Shown here in pieces: positions 50,225 to 62,700 of a stretch of DNA of 64,000 nt. Position numbers and translations under genes: made by a program. A model generated the notes under the pieces. It did no database searches, was not told the DNA's origin, and saw only the letters and a program-made list of their open reading frames with translations. Each line of letters starts with the position of its first letter. Position 1 is the first letter of the stretch. Source of the stretch: Epiperipatus broadwayi (taxonomy: Eukaryota; Onychophora; Udeonychophora; Euonychophora; Peripatidae); assembly GCA_028023455.1 (NCBI GenBank), contig JAQFVV010006469.1:806001-870000 (forward strand). Direction: 5' to 3'.

Positions 50225-50305
50225 CATAGGAGTCAAATTTACACCTTTAAATTCTTGAATATTGAATTTTTAAGGCAACACTCTAACCAACTGAGCTATT
50301 CTGCC
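50225..50305 (-). repeat. tRNA-like segment inside the Penelope-like element
   Basis: Minus strand from 50305: GGCAGAA, then TAGCTCAGTTGG (a perfect A-box, 50298-50287), GTTAGAGT, TTGCC, TTAAAAA, a long variable region, and a weak B-box GTAAATTTGACTCC (to 50229). The D-stem GCTC/GAGT pairs; the acceptor and T stems do not. The long variable arm recalls class II tRNAs such as Leu. It is a tRNA-derived retrosequence, not a functional tRNA. It lies between the GIY-YIG end and the 3' terminal repeat. Confidence 0.62.
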
Positions 50306-50599
50306 AAAGGCAACAGATAGTAAACATTTCATATATTTATTTATGAGAGTTGGTTCAAATCCATCTGAATCCTTCAATTTTTTAATACTTGTTTCTAAGA
50401 GCAAGGTTAATTACAGTCTTCCATACATTTTCTATTGCCATACTGGGTTGACTTATAAGATTATTTGCTTTAGTCACATGAGCAGCAGCTTTTTTGAATT
50501 TTCTTCTTTGCACCTTTTTCTCTATATCCAATAGTTTTGTATTTTCCCAATTGAACATGTCATTAGTTCATACATGGTCTGCTACTATAGACATATCTG

Positions 50600-52701
50600 T
50601 TTTTTTCTCTTCAAACCATTACTTTGTGTTCTTTTAAATCATTGTTCAATGGAGTGACAGGTCTTCCCAAAATACTTCCTTCCACACTTACACAGTATTT
50701 CATAGATGCAGTTTTGTTCTTTAGCATTTTATTAAGCTTGGTAGAATTTCTTGAAGTGTAGTATGGCTTTGGAATGTTGTTTTAGTGTTATATTGACTGA
50801 AGATTTTCTTTCATTTGTCCACCATTCTTAGTGTGCAGGGTGGTAGTAATAACTGTTTTTCTTTTTTAGTGTCTCTTTTTTGTTTATTAAAGTCTTTTTG
50901 ATGACAGCTGATGAATCACCATTCTTCAAGAGAGTTTGTTCTAAGTGAATCTTTTCATTTTCCAAGTCACTGGTATTTGAACAAACTTCCTTTGCTCTGT
51001 TCCATAGTGATATTATAATTCCATGTTTAGTGCTTAATGTATATGCCAAATACTTGCCAGGGTGTGTTGGTTTCATATAAACTATTGCTTTTTATTGTCC
51101 TGAGTGAGTCTTGTCATAAGAACATCTAAGAATGTCAATTTTTATTCTAATTCTGATTCCATTCTGAATTTAATTGGAGATATGTTGTTGATATGCATTC
51201 AGAATGACTTTAATTGTGCTTAACCATGTGGCCATACCATGGATATATCATCATGTAACAAATGCACACTTTAGGTGGAGATAGAGTAGTATTTATGTTT
51301 GTGGTTTCAAGTTCATTTATGTACATGTTGCTAAGCAAGGGTCACAATGGTGATCCCATGGCTGTCCCATGATATCATTGAAAGACTCTGAGTTATATTG
51401 GAAGTATATTATTTTTATATGAAACATTAATAATTCCATTATACTATCAATAGGTAGAGTTGTTCTAGTTTGTAGACTATTATCATCATATAATCTTTTC
51501 TTCACAGTAGACAATGCCTCATCACATGGTTCATTTGTAAATAAACTTTCCACATCAAAGCTTATTAATATGTAAGTTCTTTCCACGTTCATATCCCTAA
51601 ATAATTCTACAGAGTTCTTAAAATCCCTGATGAAGGACTATGTTCTATGTGTGTCCTATGTGCCACTAGACTAGGAACTTTGAAAAGAAATCTTGACAAA
51701 TTTTGACATGGTGAATTTTTAGAAATAATAATAGGTAGTCCATAAATGTAAAGAATTTTGCTAAAATAACTTCCTTTTTTCTGAACCACTAAAATACCTG
51801 AAATGTTTCCAGAATAATGCTTGTAACTTTACCTCTGTACTTGGAATTAAAGCTACTTTTTATTGGCCTGCTGTGAGATGTTTTTGTATTTTATCATAAG
51901 CAGTTTTATCCATTACAAATATAGTGCAAGCTTTGTCAGGATTATAGATATATCCTGTTTGAAAGATTTAATAGCTTTCCTCTCATCATATGAAATGTTT
52001 GATTTATGCTTTTGATGTTGTTCAAGTGTCCTTTTAACTCTCCAGTATAATTCTGCTGCTTCTTCTGGAGACAATTTTTGGGTAACTCCTTTAGTAGTTA
52101 CCATTATATTTAATAATGTGATAGTAGATGCTATAATAGTGAAGTTCAAACCTTTTCCAAGTACAGATAATTTAATATCAGTAAAATGTTTAGAACTAAG
52201 ATTTTTTTACAGACGAAGCTGATCAACCACTAATTACAGTATGACTTTTGAACTGCCCATATAGATTTACAAGCTTCTTATTCTGACATTATTTTATACT
52301 TCCATGTAATTAAAATATGTTCTTGTTACTACTTGATAATCTGTAAATTTATTTTTTAGAAAATATTCCATATTTCCAATAGAATGCAAGGTTTGGTACA
52401 TGGAAAACCATTGAGCATTTATTCTCTTTCAATAAGGCCTCATTTGCTCTCTGAATAATTTTCTCAACTCTCTTGGAGGAAATAGGAAGTTTAAATTGCA
52501 ATTACTTAGGCATAATCCCAATTTACATTTGCATAAAAAGGTTAACTGATTTTTTTTTACTTTAGCCAGTTTTAAACATAATTGTTTATAATATCTAAAC
52601 TTCAACATAGCATCAGGTCCATATGGAGTATTTAGTATTTTCCTGAAGGTTAGTGATGATGCAATATTAGATGTAATAATATGTTGGACTATTTCCATCA
52701 T
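50600..52701 (-). pseudogene. Penelope-type reverse transcriptase with GIY-YIG
   Basis: N-terminal region 52429-52701 includes LKFRYYKQLCLKLAKVKKNQ. A lysine/glutamate-rich segment spans 51913-52149. Fingers: YGLPIIISKNSPCQNLSRF near 51760, matching the YGLPKIHK consensus of the family. Motif A is SFDVESLFTN (about 51560), with motif B (GQPWDHHCDP, frameshifted from MGSPLSP type) near 51350. The motif C region near 51245 has stops where YVDD is expected. Thumb and linker: KFRMESELE, LTFLDVL, and THPGKYLAYTLSTKHGI at 51020-51070. The GIY-YIG domain begins CIYEILCKCGRKYFGKTCHS near 50680-50710. This is the classic animal Penelope layout; it is inactive. Confidence 0.83.
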
Positions 52702-52879
52702 CTATCAGAAAATGTTGTATGTACAGAAAATTTTAAACTTTATTCAAACTTCTCAACTATAAACAACTTGTTAATAATAATACACAAATAGACAACACAA
52801 AGTTTAAGTAAACTTTAAAATTTTCTATATATTCAACATTTACTGATAGATGATGGAAATAGTCCAACATATCACATCC

Positions 52880-53930
52880 AATCTATATCTATATTAAATA
52901 TTCCTACTTTTGTTTCATTAGCCCTTGTGGTAAGCACACTAAAAATACAATTTTTGTTGTTGTTTCATTGTAAATCTTTTAGAAGTTTGAGATACCATAT
53001 AATGTGACTATGTTTCTATCTGATTTATTGTGAAATTTTGCAAATCGTTGGAATGTTAATGTCTTGAGCATTCGGATTAACAGCATCCTTCGTGTACATT
53101 TTATGATTTTTTTGCTGACACAGAGGGGATAGAAATGAGAGAATTTGTTTTTACATCTTGCAGAGGTTTTAATCCCACTATCAGTAACTCTTTTTAACAA
53201 ATAATAGCTTGAAGTGAAATTTCTGATTAAATTTGCCAGTCATGATATTACTCATAAGGCATTTGAATATTTTGCATGATGATTTTCTTATGGCACTTTT
53301 ACAGTAAAAAGTTTCAATTGAATAATAATGAGTATATATTTTAATGTTCATTTATATTTCTAGATATCAGAAATTATTAGCAAAGATAAAAATTCTATAG
53401 TGCAACGGTCAACTTGCAGAACTCAAATTGTATAAAATGATGACATTTATTTATAATTTATTTATAAAGTAAAAACTATTATAAAAATAATTTTTTGTTT
53501 CCCCAATTGAATTTGTTCATTTGAAAAATATTTTTATTTAATAAAAATAAAATATTTATTTTTATAATTATATAATATATTTAGAAAGATGGAAAGAAAA
53601 AAAAGTTACACTATATGTAAAAAATAAGCTTTATTTTTTTTTGTTCTTAGATAAATTTATAGTTTTACTAATTTTCCATTTTTTAGTTATGTTAAAATTA
53701 ATTTTAATAATAATGGTGTTAAAAATATCTTATTTTGTCAAAAACTTCATTTAAATTAAAGCTTAATATAAAATTTCAGTTATGTAAAGCTAGTCTTGAT
53801 TAAATTACATTATTTTATCATAGAAGAATTAATATTACTTGTTATATTGCCCATCTTATAAGAACTGAGTCTGCAAATGTAAATGATCATTTTATATTTA
53901 TTTGGCCATCAAACAAATAAGAATGGTTAA
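52880..53930. other. AT-rich sequence; unrecognised frame
   Basis: The minus-strand frame at 52979-53200 (73 residues, cysteine and lysine containing) shows no recognised domain; it could be more of a second Penelope-like copy, since it lies just upstream of the terminal repeat. Beyond it only AT-rich DNA is present. Confidence 0.3.
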
Positions 53931-53934
53931 AACA

Positions 53935-54085
53935 GGCAAAACTCACTATACATATTGCCACACACAGCAAGCTAGAGTAATCAATGGATGCCAGAAGGCT
54001 TGTGCATAAAATCCCCATCTAGTGCCTACTTATCCAATATCCCCAGACTAGTTTATGGCTTGTGGCCTTCGTCAACAATATTGTC
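53935..54085 (-). repeat. short hammerhead-bearing element, copy 2, decayed
   Basis: Aligns with 43197-43345 (GGATGCCAGAAGGCTTGTGC and GACTAGTTTATGGCTTGTGG). On the minus strand the core is now UUGACGA and UAAA, so the ribozyme is dead, while helix III and part of helix II are unchanged. Confidence 0.72.
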
Positions 54086-54117
54086 TGCAATTGTGAAAAG
54101 TTTATTTCTAATTTATA

Positions 54118-55390
54118 CATATATAAAGTGATAAGGAAGATATAAATTACAGATCTATTACTTTTTTTTATCAGTTCTTAACAAAATCTTTATTAAAATA
54201 ACTACAATTCATCTACAGTAAACTTTAAATTTTAACCAATCAAAAAAAAAACAAGCTGGATTTAAGAGGATCATATCCAAGTATTGAGAGAATTTACAAA
54301 AAGAATCAATGAATATGAGTTGCCAATATATTTTTGATTTGTAGATTATGAAAAGATATTTGATTCTATAAGCATTTGTACAGTGATTAAAGCTTTTGAA
54401 CACAAAAAGATCTTTGATATCATATTCTAAAGAATATTTATCAAAATACAATAGCAATGATTAAATTATACAGTAATTACTAGAAAAATTAACATTAAAA
54501 AGGATCTATGACAGAGTAATTCCAAATCTCCAAAACGTTTTGAAACAATTTTGAAAAGGCATTTTGTGAATTAAAATGGGAAGATAAAGGAGTTAAAGTA
54601 AGGGAGTTTATTTAAATCATCTAATTTACTAGCTGATGCAATTGTTTTTGCAAATAATTTTTCAGAGTTTCAGAAAATGTTATAGCTATTAGATGAAAGT
54701 AAGAAAATAGGACTAAAGGTAAATATTAACAATACTAAAATAATCTTCAATGGACTTTCTCAAAAGAAGAAAAGAAATATTGATAATGATGAGTTAGAAG
54801 AAGTTAACTACAAATTCTTTGTTCATATTATTAATATAGATGGAAACATAATAAATGAAATTAATCATATAATTAAACTCGGATGGAGTGCTTTTGATAG
54901 AAATAACTTACCATTAAAAAGAAATATGTCTATATGTTTGAAAAGGAAGGTTTTTAATAAATGTGTTTTACTAGTTTTTACTTATGGATCTGAGAATTAA
55001 GCATTTAATAGAAGAGAAGTACCAGAGATTTCAAACCACTCAATGAAGTTTGAAGAGATGCATATTAGGAATAACAAGAAAAGATCAAAATGAAATATAT
55101 GGATAAGAGAACCAATAAGTGTTACTAACATTATTGAACAAATTAAAAGACACTGAAGTGGAACTGAGCTATATTTATTGCTAAAAGAAATGATAGTAGA
55201 TGGTCAGTTAAATTCTTCAACTGGATTCTAAAAGATTATAAAAGAGCTAGAAGGACACCATATGTAATATGGATAAATGAAATAAAGAATTGCGCTGGTG
55301 TGATGTGGAAAAGAGGCTAGAGATTGGAGAAAGTTGATTAAACTTGGAAATTCATTCTGTAGTGGATCGATAATGGTTAAAAATGATAAA
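54118..55390 (+). mobile_element. RTE-type LINE relic, copy 4
   Basis: Sense copy, 5'-truncated at the RT fingers (ITDLLLFLS-type match to NYRPISLLS at 54150). It continues with the EYELP region (54311), DYEKIFDSI motif A (54345), a damaged motif B (54510), LADA in place of FADD (about 54632), YGSEN (54980) and the C-terminal block. It ends GTAGTGGATCGATAATGG at 55360-55377, like copy 1. Many stops and indels. Confidence 0.78.
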
Positions 55391-56481
55391 GAGAGAAAGA
55401 AGGAATATCTGCTTTATTACATTTTTTTTTATATTTAGGTCTAAAAGTAATAAATCGAAAGATTTTGCATTATTTATATATTATATTTAGTGAATTAAAT
55501 GTGAAGGCGTTTAAGCTTCATGCTCTTAGTTCGGAATGCTTTAGTCTGGCTTATTTATAAATATAAATTTAAATAGAGAAGAAGGTGTGTTCCATCTTTT
55601 TCTCATAGTTCTGGCTTATGTTCTTGAATTGAGAGTTCTATGTGCAGTCATTATTATATCTGATTGGCTATCATAAAAAAGCATTTTTAAGGCACTTATG
55701 TTAAAGGTGTTAGCCTTTCATATTATTATTATTCAGGTCTTAGAAAAAATAACGATTGAAATAATTTTTGAAATTTATATTATCTATATATAGTAGGCAA
55801 ATCTTTTATTAATAGTTTTGATATATTGATTTATTTCTATATATAAATGTAAAGATGCCTTATGTTAAAATGTTTTAAACTGTATGCATAAGTTTATATT
55901 TATGTATGTCATTAACTAAAATTATTTCCTTGGGTAAAATAATTTCACAAAACTTTCCACACAGACACACTTTATATATGTATATGTACACAGAAAACCA
56001 AACAGATATTGAGAATAATCTGGAAAGACATATAATGATCTGTTTGACATTTAAAACTTATTATTTCATATTTGTTGTTACATTATAAACCTTAATGAAG
56101 CTCATTGTAGCAAATGTATATTTAAAAAATGAAAAAATTACTAAAGATTTTATTAAAGATTTTGATATTACTTTAATATGAAGACTAAAGAAACTGTGTA
56201 TAGATAAGATAAATTTCAAAAATTATTTGTCTTAGAAAATACTTTTTTTGCACTATAACTATGTAGAAGTCAATTTTGATCCCATTAAGATATTCAAATT
56301 AATATTTTGAAACATTCTTTTAATCCAAGACAACATATTTGTTTTATTATTTGGCTGACTTTAGGTTAATAATTTCAGTTGTAATACAAATACTGGCATA
56401 TTTGATTTTTTTGGCAAAATAATAATATTTCCAAAACAAAGGTCACACAGCATATTTGAAAACTATATATTTTTCTTTTTA
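55391..56481. other. AT-rich sequence, nothing seen
   Basis: No feature supported; short open frames here have no motif. Confidence 0.5.
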
Positions 56482-56489
56482 CTCTAAAG

Positions 56490-58470
56490 CAGTGTTCCCA
56501 AAGTGTATGGTGAAGACTTATAGGGGGCAATAATGGTTTCAGAAGCATTTGGGGGCATTCAGGTGGTCTAGCCTTTTCTCCAGATGCACTCAATCATCAC
56601 CTTTAACTCACTCTCAAACTGCTAATTTTTATGTTATTTTGCCGATTTTATGGTTATTTTATAAATTGTTTATGTGCAAGAATATATATAAAAAAATGGG
56701 GATAGTCAGTGTAATTGTAAATGTTTTTCACATTTTTGATGGGTTTTTTTTCTCTATTAACAAGTTAAAAGAAATCCAGGTTATTATTGTATGGCTAATT
56801 TTAAATTTTACTAATAGATAGAAGTGGTCATCCTGTGCATTATATTTTTTGTTAAAAAAATAAAGTAATTTAAGGCCAATATCAGCTGAGAGAATCTAAA
56901 AAATTGTCATATCTCATTTGTTTTTTTTTTTTTTTTGAATCTTTTGTAAAGATGGAAAAAGCTATTTCCATTGTATTAAAATTAGAAACTATATGTAAAA
57001 TGGAACTCCTTGAGGAATTAAAAGAGTCTGAGTGGAAAATGAAAGAAGTGAAAGATAAAAAGGTGTAAAAAGCTATATCAATTGTGTTATGATCAATTAT
57101 CCAAGAAATTGGAGATAACGGCTGTAATAGTGAAAAAGGGGTACTCAATTTGTATTGCTATAGGTGTGCTATAAAAGGTTTTCAGCAGGTGATGGGGGGG
57201 GTCTCTTCTGAGTTTATTATTTTCCTTGCTATGTTTTGTTTGCTGGGCAGTTAAGGGTTTGCTGAACTAAGAGAAATATGCTAAAGCAGTGGAGAACTTT
57301 ATGAAAGAAGGCAGAGCTGAGCCTAGCTTCAAATTATAGTCTGTCCAGAATTGCGTGATCAACTCTTGGTTGGCTGCTGTCATTATTATAAAGATTTCTA
57401 GAGAAAGCTGAGAAATATAAAAATGCCTAAATTTTATCATTAAAATGCTAATGAAGTAAACTCCCAATGTTAGTGCACCAGCCAGACTCCTACACTGCTG
57501 TCATGTAGTCACAGATTCTAGCTGATAATGATGTACATCTTGATGCCTACATTTTGCTGTGAAGAAGGGAAGCCATCACCACCTTGTTGTCATGGTTTAT
57601 AGAACATCTAAAAATTACTAAGTTCAGAGATGGTTCATGGAAAGAAACCAGAAGGAAGCTGGATAGTATAATATTTTTTTCATTTATTTATCATTATATC
57701 TTGTTGCTATAAATTTTATTGTATTTTTTTATTTGTATTTTTTTTTTTTTGTTTCTCTATAAATTATTATTTGATTTTCCTACTTTAAAACAGTTCTATC
57801 AAATTAATTTCTGGAATGCTTGTGTGTATGCTGAGATGCACATATATATTTGTTTGTTGTTGTTTGCTTTTAACATACTGTTCTATTTGATAAAAGAGAG
57901 ACTTACTTTGCATGGAATTATTATTATTATTTTTGTAATCTCTGTATGTGATTATTGAAAATGTATTGATATGCTGGTTTGTACTTTTTTTTTTGTTGGC
58001 AGTGGTATTTCCTTTTTGAAAGTATTTTTTCCTTCTCGAAAGTGGCACATAAAGGTAAGGTTTAGGTTCAGCCTTTCAAAGATATACTGCCTAAAACTTC
58101 GTGGTACAAGAAAAATCAGGGTATTAGAGTTTTGGATAGGGAGAAATCAGGAAATATAATCGGTTTTGGTTTGATTTCACTCATTTAAACTTAAATTTAA
58201 TAACTTTAAATTTTTTTTTTGTTATTGATTTTGAGTTTATGTTGGTGCCTTATTCTGATGCATGCATGACATTGACATCATGTTATATCTTGTGTGCATC
58301 ATATGAATTACGGGGTAGGCATCATCCGGTACAGTATCATTTGTTGCTATTTACTTCAAAAATAACAAACAGATTGAATACAGAAAACTGTTATACTTAG
58401 GGAGGGGGGGCATTACAAAATTTATGTCTTGCAAAGAGGGCGGTGGCCTGAAAAAGTTTGGGAACCTATC
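56490..58470. mobile_element. non-autonomous hAT transposon with perfect TSD
   Basis: The left end reads CAGTGTTCCCAAAGTGTATG from 56490; the right end read on the minus strand from 58470 is GATAGGTTCCCAAACTTTTT, sharing the TTCCCAAA of SCAND3/Charlie-type hAT ends. Both sides are flanked by CTCTAAAG (56482-56489 and 58471-58478), a perfect 8-bp duplication. The 1.98-kb interior holds no recognisable transposase; short frames (56549-56821 +, 56882-57148 -, 57785-58048 -) have no motif. It was presumably moved by a transposase supplied elsewhere. The perfect duplication points to a fairly recent insertion. Confidence 0.82.
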
Positions 58471-58479
58471 CTCTAAAGC

Positions 58480-59400
58480 ATCTCTGCAAACACGAGCAAT
58501 CAATGGATGCCGATCTCAAAAGAAAAAGAAAGAAGTTTTATCTTTATTAATATTCTTACGATTTTGTATTTTTTAGAATATGTATATATTTAAATATTGT
58601 AATTAATGCATTACTGAATTATTAATTAGGTAAAAATGTATAACACAATTTTAATAATCTTATTTTTTATATTAAATATATTATTAATACATTCTTGCTT
58701 TTTATAAATAAGCATTTATTTTTATAGCGTCTGTATACAATTTATAATTACATTCATATCGGCCTTTCAAGCCAATTGTGCAAACGCTTTGCGAGTGTTA
58801 AATAATAAATGAATATCCTCTGGCCAATACAAGATATAGAATCTATGCAGGAATAAAAATAATCCCTCTTATTCCTACGACTTAAATATTTATATATGAG
58901 CAAATCTGAAGTACTGGCACAGAAGGTGTGACAATATAACAGTCACTTTAAATTACTATATACAATGTCTGAAAGAATGATGCCGATGAAATTTATATAT
59001 TGATACTGTTAAGATTTTTTGTCACATTCTAAATACAGGCCATGAATAATCAAAATGCTGTGCAAAACCATCAAAAGATACAGTGTTTCCCCAAAACAGT
59101 CATTTCTTCCGTTGCCCTTTGTTTTATTCTCGCTTCAATTTCTTTATACATATATTATAGTCCGAAGTATTTAGGTTAATATAAGATTTGATTTACTAAT
59201 GATGTAAAATGATTTTTTTTTAAATGAAGTAAAAATTTTCTGTCTATAATGTTGCTCAGACTGTTAGCTAAATTTAATATTTTCGTCTGAAAAATACTCT
59301 AGAAAAGTCATCTATCTTTACTCACTATGAAAATACTCTAGAAAAGTCATCACTCTCTAGTTACATAGTATTGACTGGTTTCTTTTTGTTTTAGATATCA
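58480..59400. other. AT-rich sequence with a 42-base direct repeat
   Basis: AAATACTCTAGAAAAGTCAT occurs at 59292 and 59334, a local tandem duplication. Nothing else is supported. Confidence 0.5.
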
Positions 59401-59407
59401 TATTTTA

Positions 59408-59730
59408 ATTAGAGGGGATTTGAATCCAGACTTTCAAGCTTTCTTAGGTCATCCATTCCATCTTATAAAACCAATACACAAGATCACATACATGCAGAAA
59501 AGATAAATGATCTCCAATACACATATTTCGTGCTAAACCAGCATCATCAATTAGTCCAGATCATCATCTCCCACACACATATACAATCAGTGCTCGGTTT
59601 ATATTAATGTAGCAAATCTTCAAACTTTAATGAACAGACTTCAATCCTCTACATTCTCCAAATCTTCATCTATCCATATCACTTAAAATCTGGTGATGGC
59701 ATGTTCAAAGCTCTTGTTTGCCAATTTAGT
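59408..59730 (-). repeat. repeat family A, copy 2, with hammerhead-like core
   Basis: About 320 bases align with 15190-15505. The 3' end on the minus strand has a tRNA-like B-box (GGATTCAAATCC, 59428-59417). A hammerhead-like motif lies at 59506-59565. The family may be a SINE or a retrozyme-like element; it encodes no protein. Confidence 0.7.
59506..59565 (-). ncRNA. hammerhead-like motif, degenerate
   Basis: Minus strand: GAUGAUCU (outer helix I), GGACUAA, UUGAUGA (CUGAUGA with one change), UGCUGGUUUAGCA (4-bp helix II), an extra C, GAAA, UAUGUGUA (helix III, UACGUGUA-like with one mismatch), UU, GG, then AGAUCAUU closing 8 bp of helix I. The inner part of helix I is unpaired. I read it as a decayed type I hammerhead, less certain than the others. 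Confidence 0.5.
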
Positions 59731-62700
59731 TGTCATACCCATGTTGACTGTAAATTGTTCTAACACCTCTTATGCAGGACCTTAATTCTATTTAAATTCA
59801 TCTAAATTAAAAGTATATATAATATAATTGTATTTAAATATTATATCATATTTTAGTAAAAGATGTTTTGATAATTTCAATACCTTATTCTCATAATCCA
59901 GTTTTTGTCTTAAACACTTACATACACACACATATAGAATCTATTCCTTTTTCATTATCTTTGTTACTCCAAAAATAAAGTTCTATATCATTTCTTTCTA
60001 TTTTTTATATATACTACATCCCTATATATACTATATAGAAGCTAAAGTTGAGTATATTTTGATGATTTTCTATTCAAGATACTAATTATTCTATTAATTT
60101 TTATTTACCTGTGGTTGGAATTTTTTATAGCATTTATTGAAATAATTATAAATTATTCTTTTTTTAAAAAAAAAAAAAAAAACTAATGAAATTCAAGAAA
60201 GTGAAAGAAATCTCCAAGGGAGGTTTTGCCACTTAAAGTGTAATCAAATTTTTTAGGTCATTAATTTGATATTTAGATCGACTAATTATAATCCTTTGAA
60301 AGAGATATTTATTACTACTGAGTAACGTCATATTAAAAAATGTTGCAATTTATTACCACGATCAATTTTTGGTCACCCATGAGGTATGGAATTACACCAT
60401 CTCAGAACTGCTTCATTAATTCTAAATTTAAATTATCGTCACATATAATATTTTAGATAATTAAAAAAGACAGATACCAATGAGGTAAAACAGTATTTTA
60501 ATAGAGTTTATAATTTAATTATAAAAACTATAATAAATCATAAAAGAATTAAAGAAATTAATACATTCCTTTTCAGGAAAATATATAAAGTTTGGTAAGT
60601 AAGAAATTGGCAAAATTTTAATATCTTAAGCAAGTGATGATGATCAAGTGGTCTTGTTATTCAATTTTGTTTATATCAGAAAACTGAACATATATATATA
60701 TTTGAAAAATATTCATCTGGTTACAATTCAGTTATACCAATAAAGCATCATATCTTTTTTTTTTTCGATTTCTCCAATAATAGCAGTTATTTATTCTATT
60801 TATTATACACCCGAAGTATATATTGTAAGTTTGAGTATTTCAGATTAGCTTTTATAATATACAAAAGGTGGTGAGTGGATGCTTGATGTGGGGTATAAAT
60901 CCAATGATCTTTCTTGATGAAAGGCAATAGCCATAAACTTATCTGTGAATTTGGAGGTGTCATTACCATCTAGTAACCATTAGTTATTTGAGCTTACTTC
61001 AGATGAAAATAAAGTAAATTATTGTTCCTAATGTAGTAAGAATATATATAAATGATATATGATAATGTCAATGGATATTCACAATTGGTTCACTGTTTTT
61101 CAAGTAATTACAAATGCTGAGAATTGTAAAAAGAATTTACAGATGCGGGTTTGATGACTAGAAATGTTCCCATTTCACTATCTACAAGTGGTCTTAAACT
61201 ATGGAGATTCTTTCTCCTATCAGTGAATCTGGATTAAGGAAAGAAATAGAAAGGATAATTTTTGATGAAAACTGTAGAAGAGATAATGAGTAAGAAAATG
61301 TAAAAAATTATTTTGCATGACAATGTGCATTTTGTTTTCATTAGGCAGAATATTGTGTGTTTGTGAATATATGTGAGTATATAAAATATGCAAGCCTTTG
61401 GCATTGAAAAAACTTCAATGAAATAAATTTTACTGGAATGAAGATAGAAGTCTCTGTTGCACATTGAAACAAGCCAGAGATTTTTTTGAAGATTGTGAAT
61501 GAAATCTAAATATTAAATTATATTTTCAGAAAACTTGAAGCTTTAATATTCTTAGAAAGAAAGATATTTATAATTCTAGTAGTTAATTGGAGTACTTGAT
61601 CATTCAATTGGACTTTTTGTTGCCCATTTAATTTTTTTTTTAACCAACCTTATATTGCAATGAATCATTTAATTATTAGCAATATAATGTATACAAATCA
61701 TGATATTTAATCAAAAAAAAGTTTAAAATCATACAGTCTACTGAATGTGTTTCAGTTTATTTTATGGGAGTGTATATGTATATACACACAATTAATTATG
61801 TTTCCGAAAAACACACAGTGCTAAAAATTATTTAATATCATAGCTGTATTCAAAATTAGTTTTTCATTTTATGGATGTTTTTTATTTTATTATATTGAAT
61901 CAATTTTACTGTTTTCATTATGCATTTATTCCATTTCCATTTAAGGTTTTAATTTTTACTATAATTTGACACCAATTTGGATTTAAACCCATTTTTTTAT
62001 TCCTTTCTCTCATTCTCATCTTATTTCATTATTAATGTGTTACTTGTGATTCATTTATATATTTACATTCTATGTTTTTTCACCATTACACTATTAATTA
62101 TATAAAATAAAACAAATAGTTTAAAATAAAGTATTAAATGTAATAATAATAGGTATATTCATATGTTAAAATAAATTATTAAATATAACATTTTAAAATA
62201 ATGTAAAATGTTTCTTAAAAGTGTTTAAATTTAAGAAAACCTAATAAATTATGTTAGAACTATTTCTCTTATCAAACATTAAAAGAATGTATGGAATGTA
62301 TTGAAAAACAACTCAGTTAAACATATTAGTGTTTTAAAAAAATTAAATAATTAAATTTAAAATGTTAATAAAAAGATTAAATCTGTTTTGAGATATGAGA
62401 TTCAAAAGCAAGATAAAAATTCAAACAATTTTATAATTATAGTGATTTGAAAATTCACTCAATTAAATAATGATGGTACTTTAAAAAATTTTATAATTAA
62501 AATGAAATGAAGTCACAAACGTGTTGAAAATAAAAGATTATCAAAGGTGTTAAAAACAAAAGATTAAAACCTATATATAGTAATTTTTTTAAATTAATCC
62601 CTTTGGATTCTTGTTTTAATCAAGCTGCACCGAACATCATTAGGATGGCTAAGTAGAAAAAATAAAAAAATGCTGACTGCTGAAATTTAATCTGGACTTC

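Larger units (their letters stand above)
49985..52873 (-). mobile_element. Penelope-like element (RT + GIY-YIG), decayed
   Basis: On the minus strand the order is terminal repeat, N-terminal region, reverse transcriptase, linker, GIY-YIG endonuclease, terminal repeat. Terminal repeats of about 165 bases occur in direct orientation at about 52635-52801 and 49985-50150, sharing AAATAAAGTTTAAAATTTTC-like and GATAGATGATGGAA blocks. A third piece, inverted, lies at 52808-52873 (TCTATATATTCAACATTTAC). Direct and inverted terminal copies are typical of Penelope insertions. The coding part is broken throughout. Immediately left lies the 5' end of RTE copy 2. Confidence 0.83.

Noticed and set aside
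50225-50305. Functional tRNA gene
   Set aside because: The A-box is perfect but acceptor and T stems do not pair and the B-box is weak.
49985-52873. LTR retrotransposon
   Set aside because: Direct terminal repeats are present, but the coding relics are Penelope-type RT and GIY-YIG; no gag, protease, RNase H or integrase is seen, and one terminal copy is inverted.
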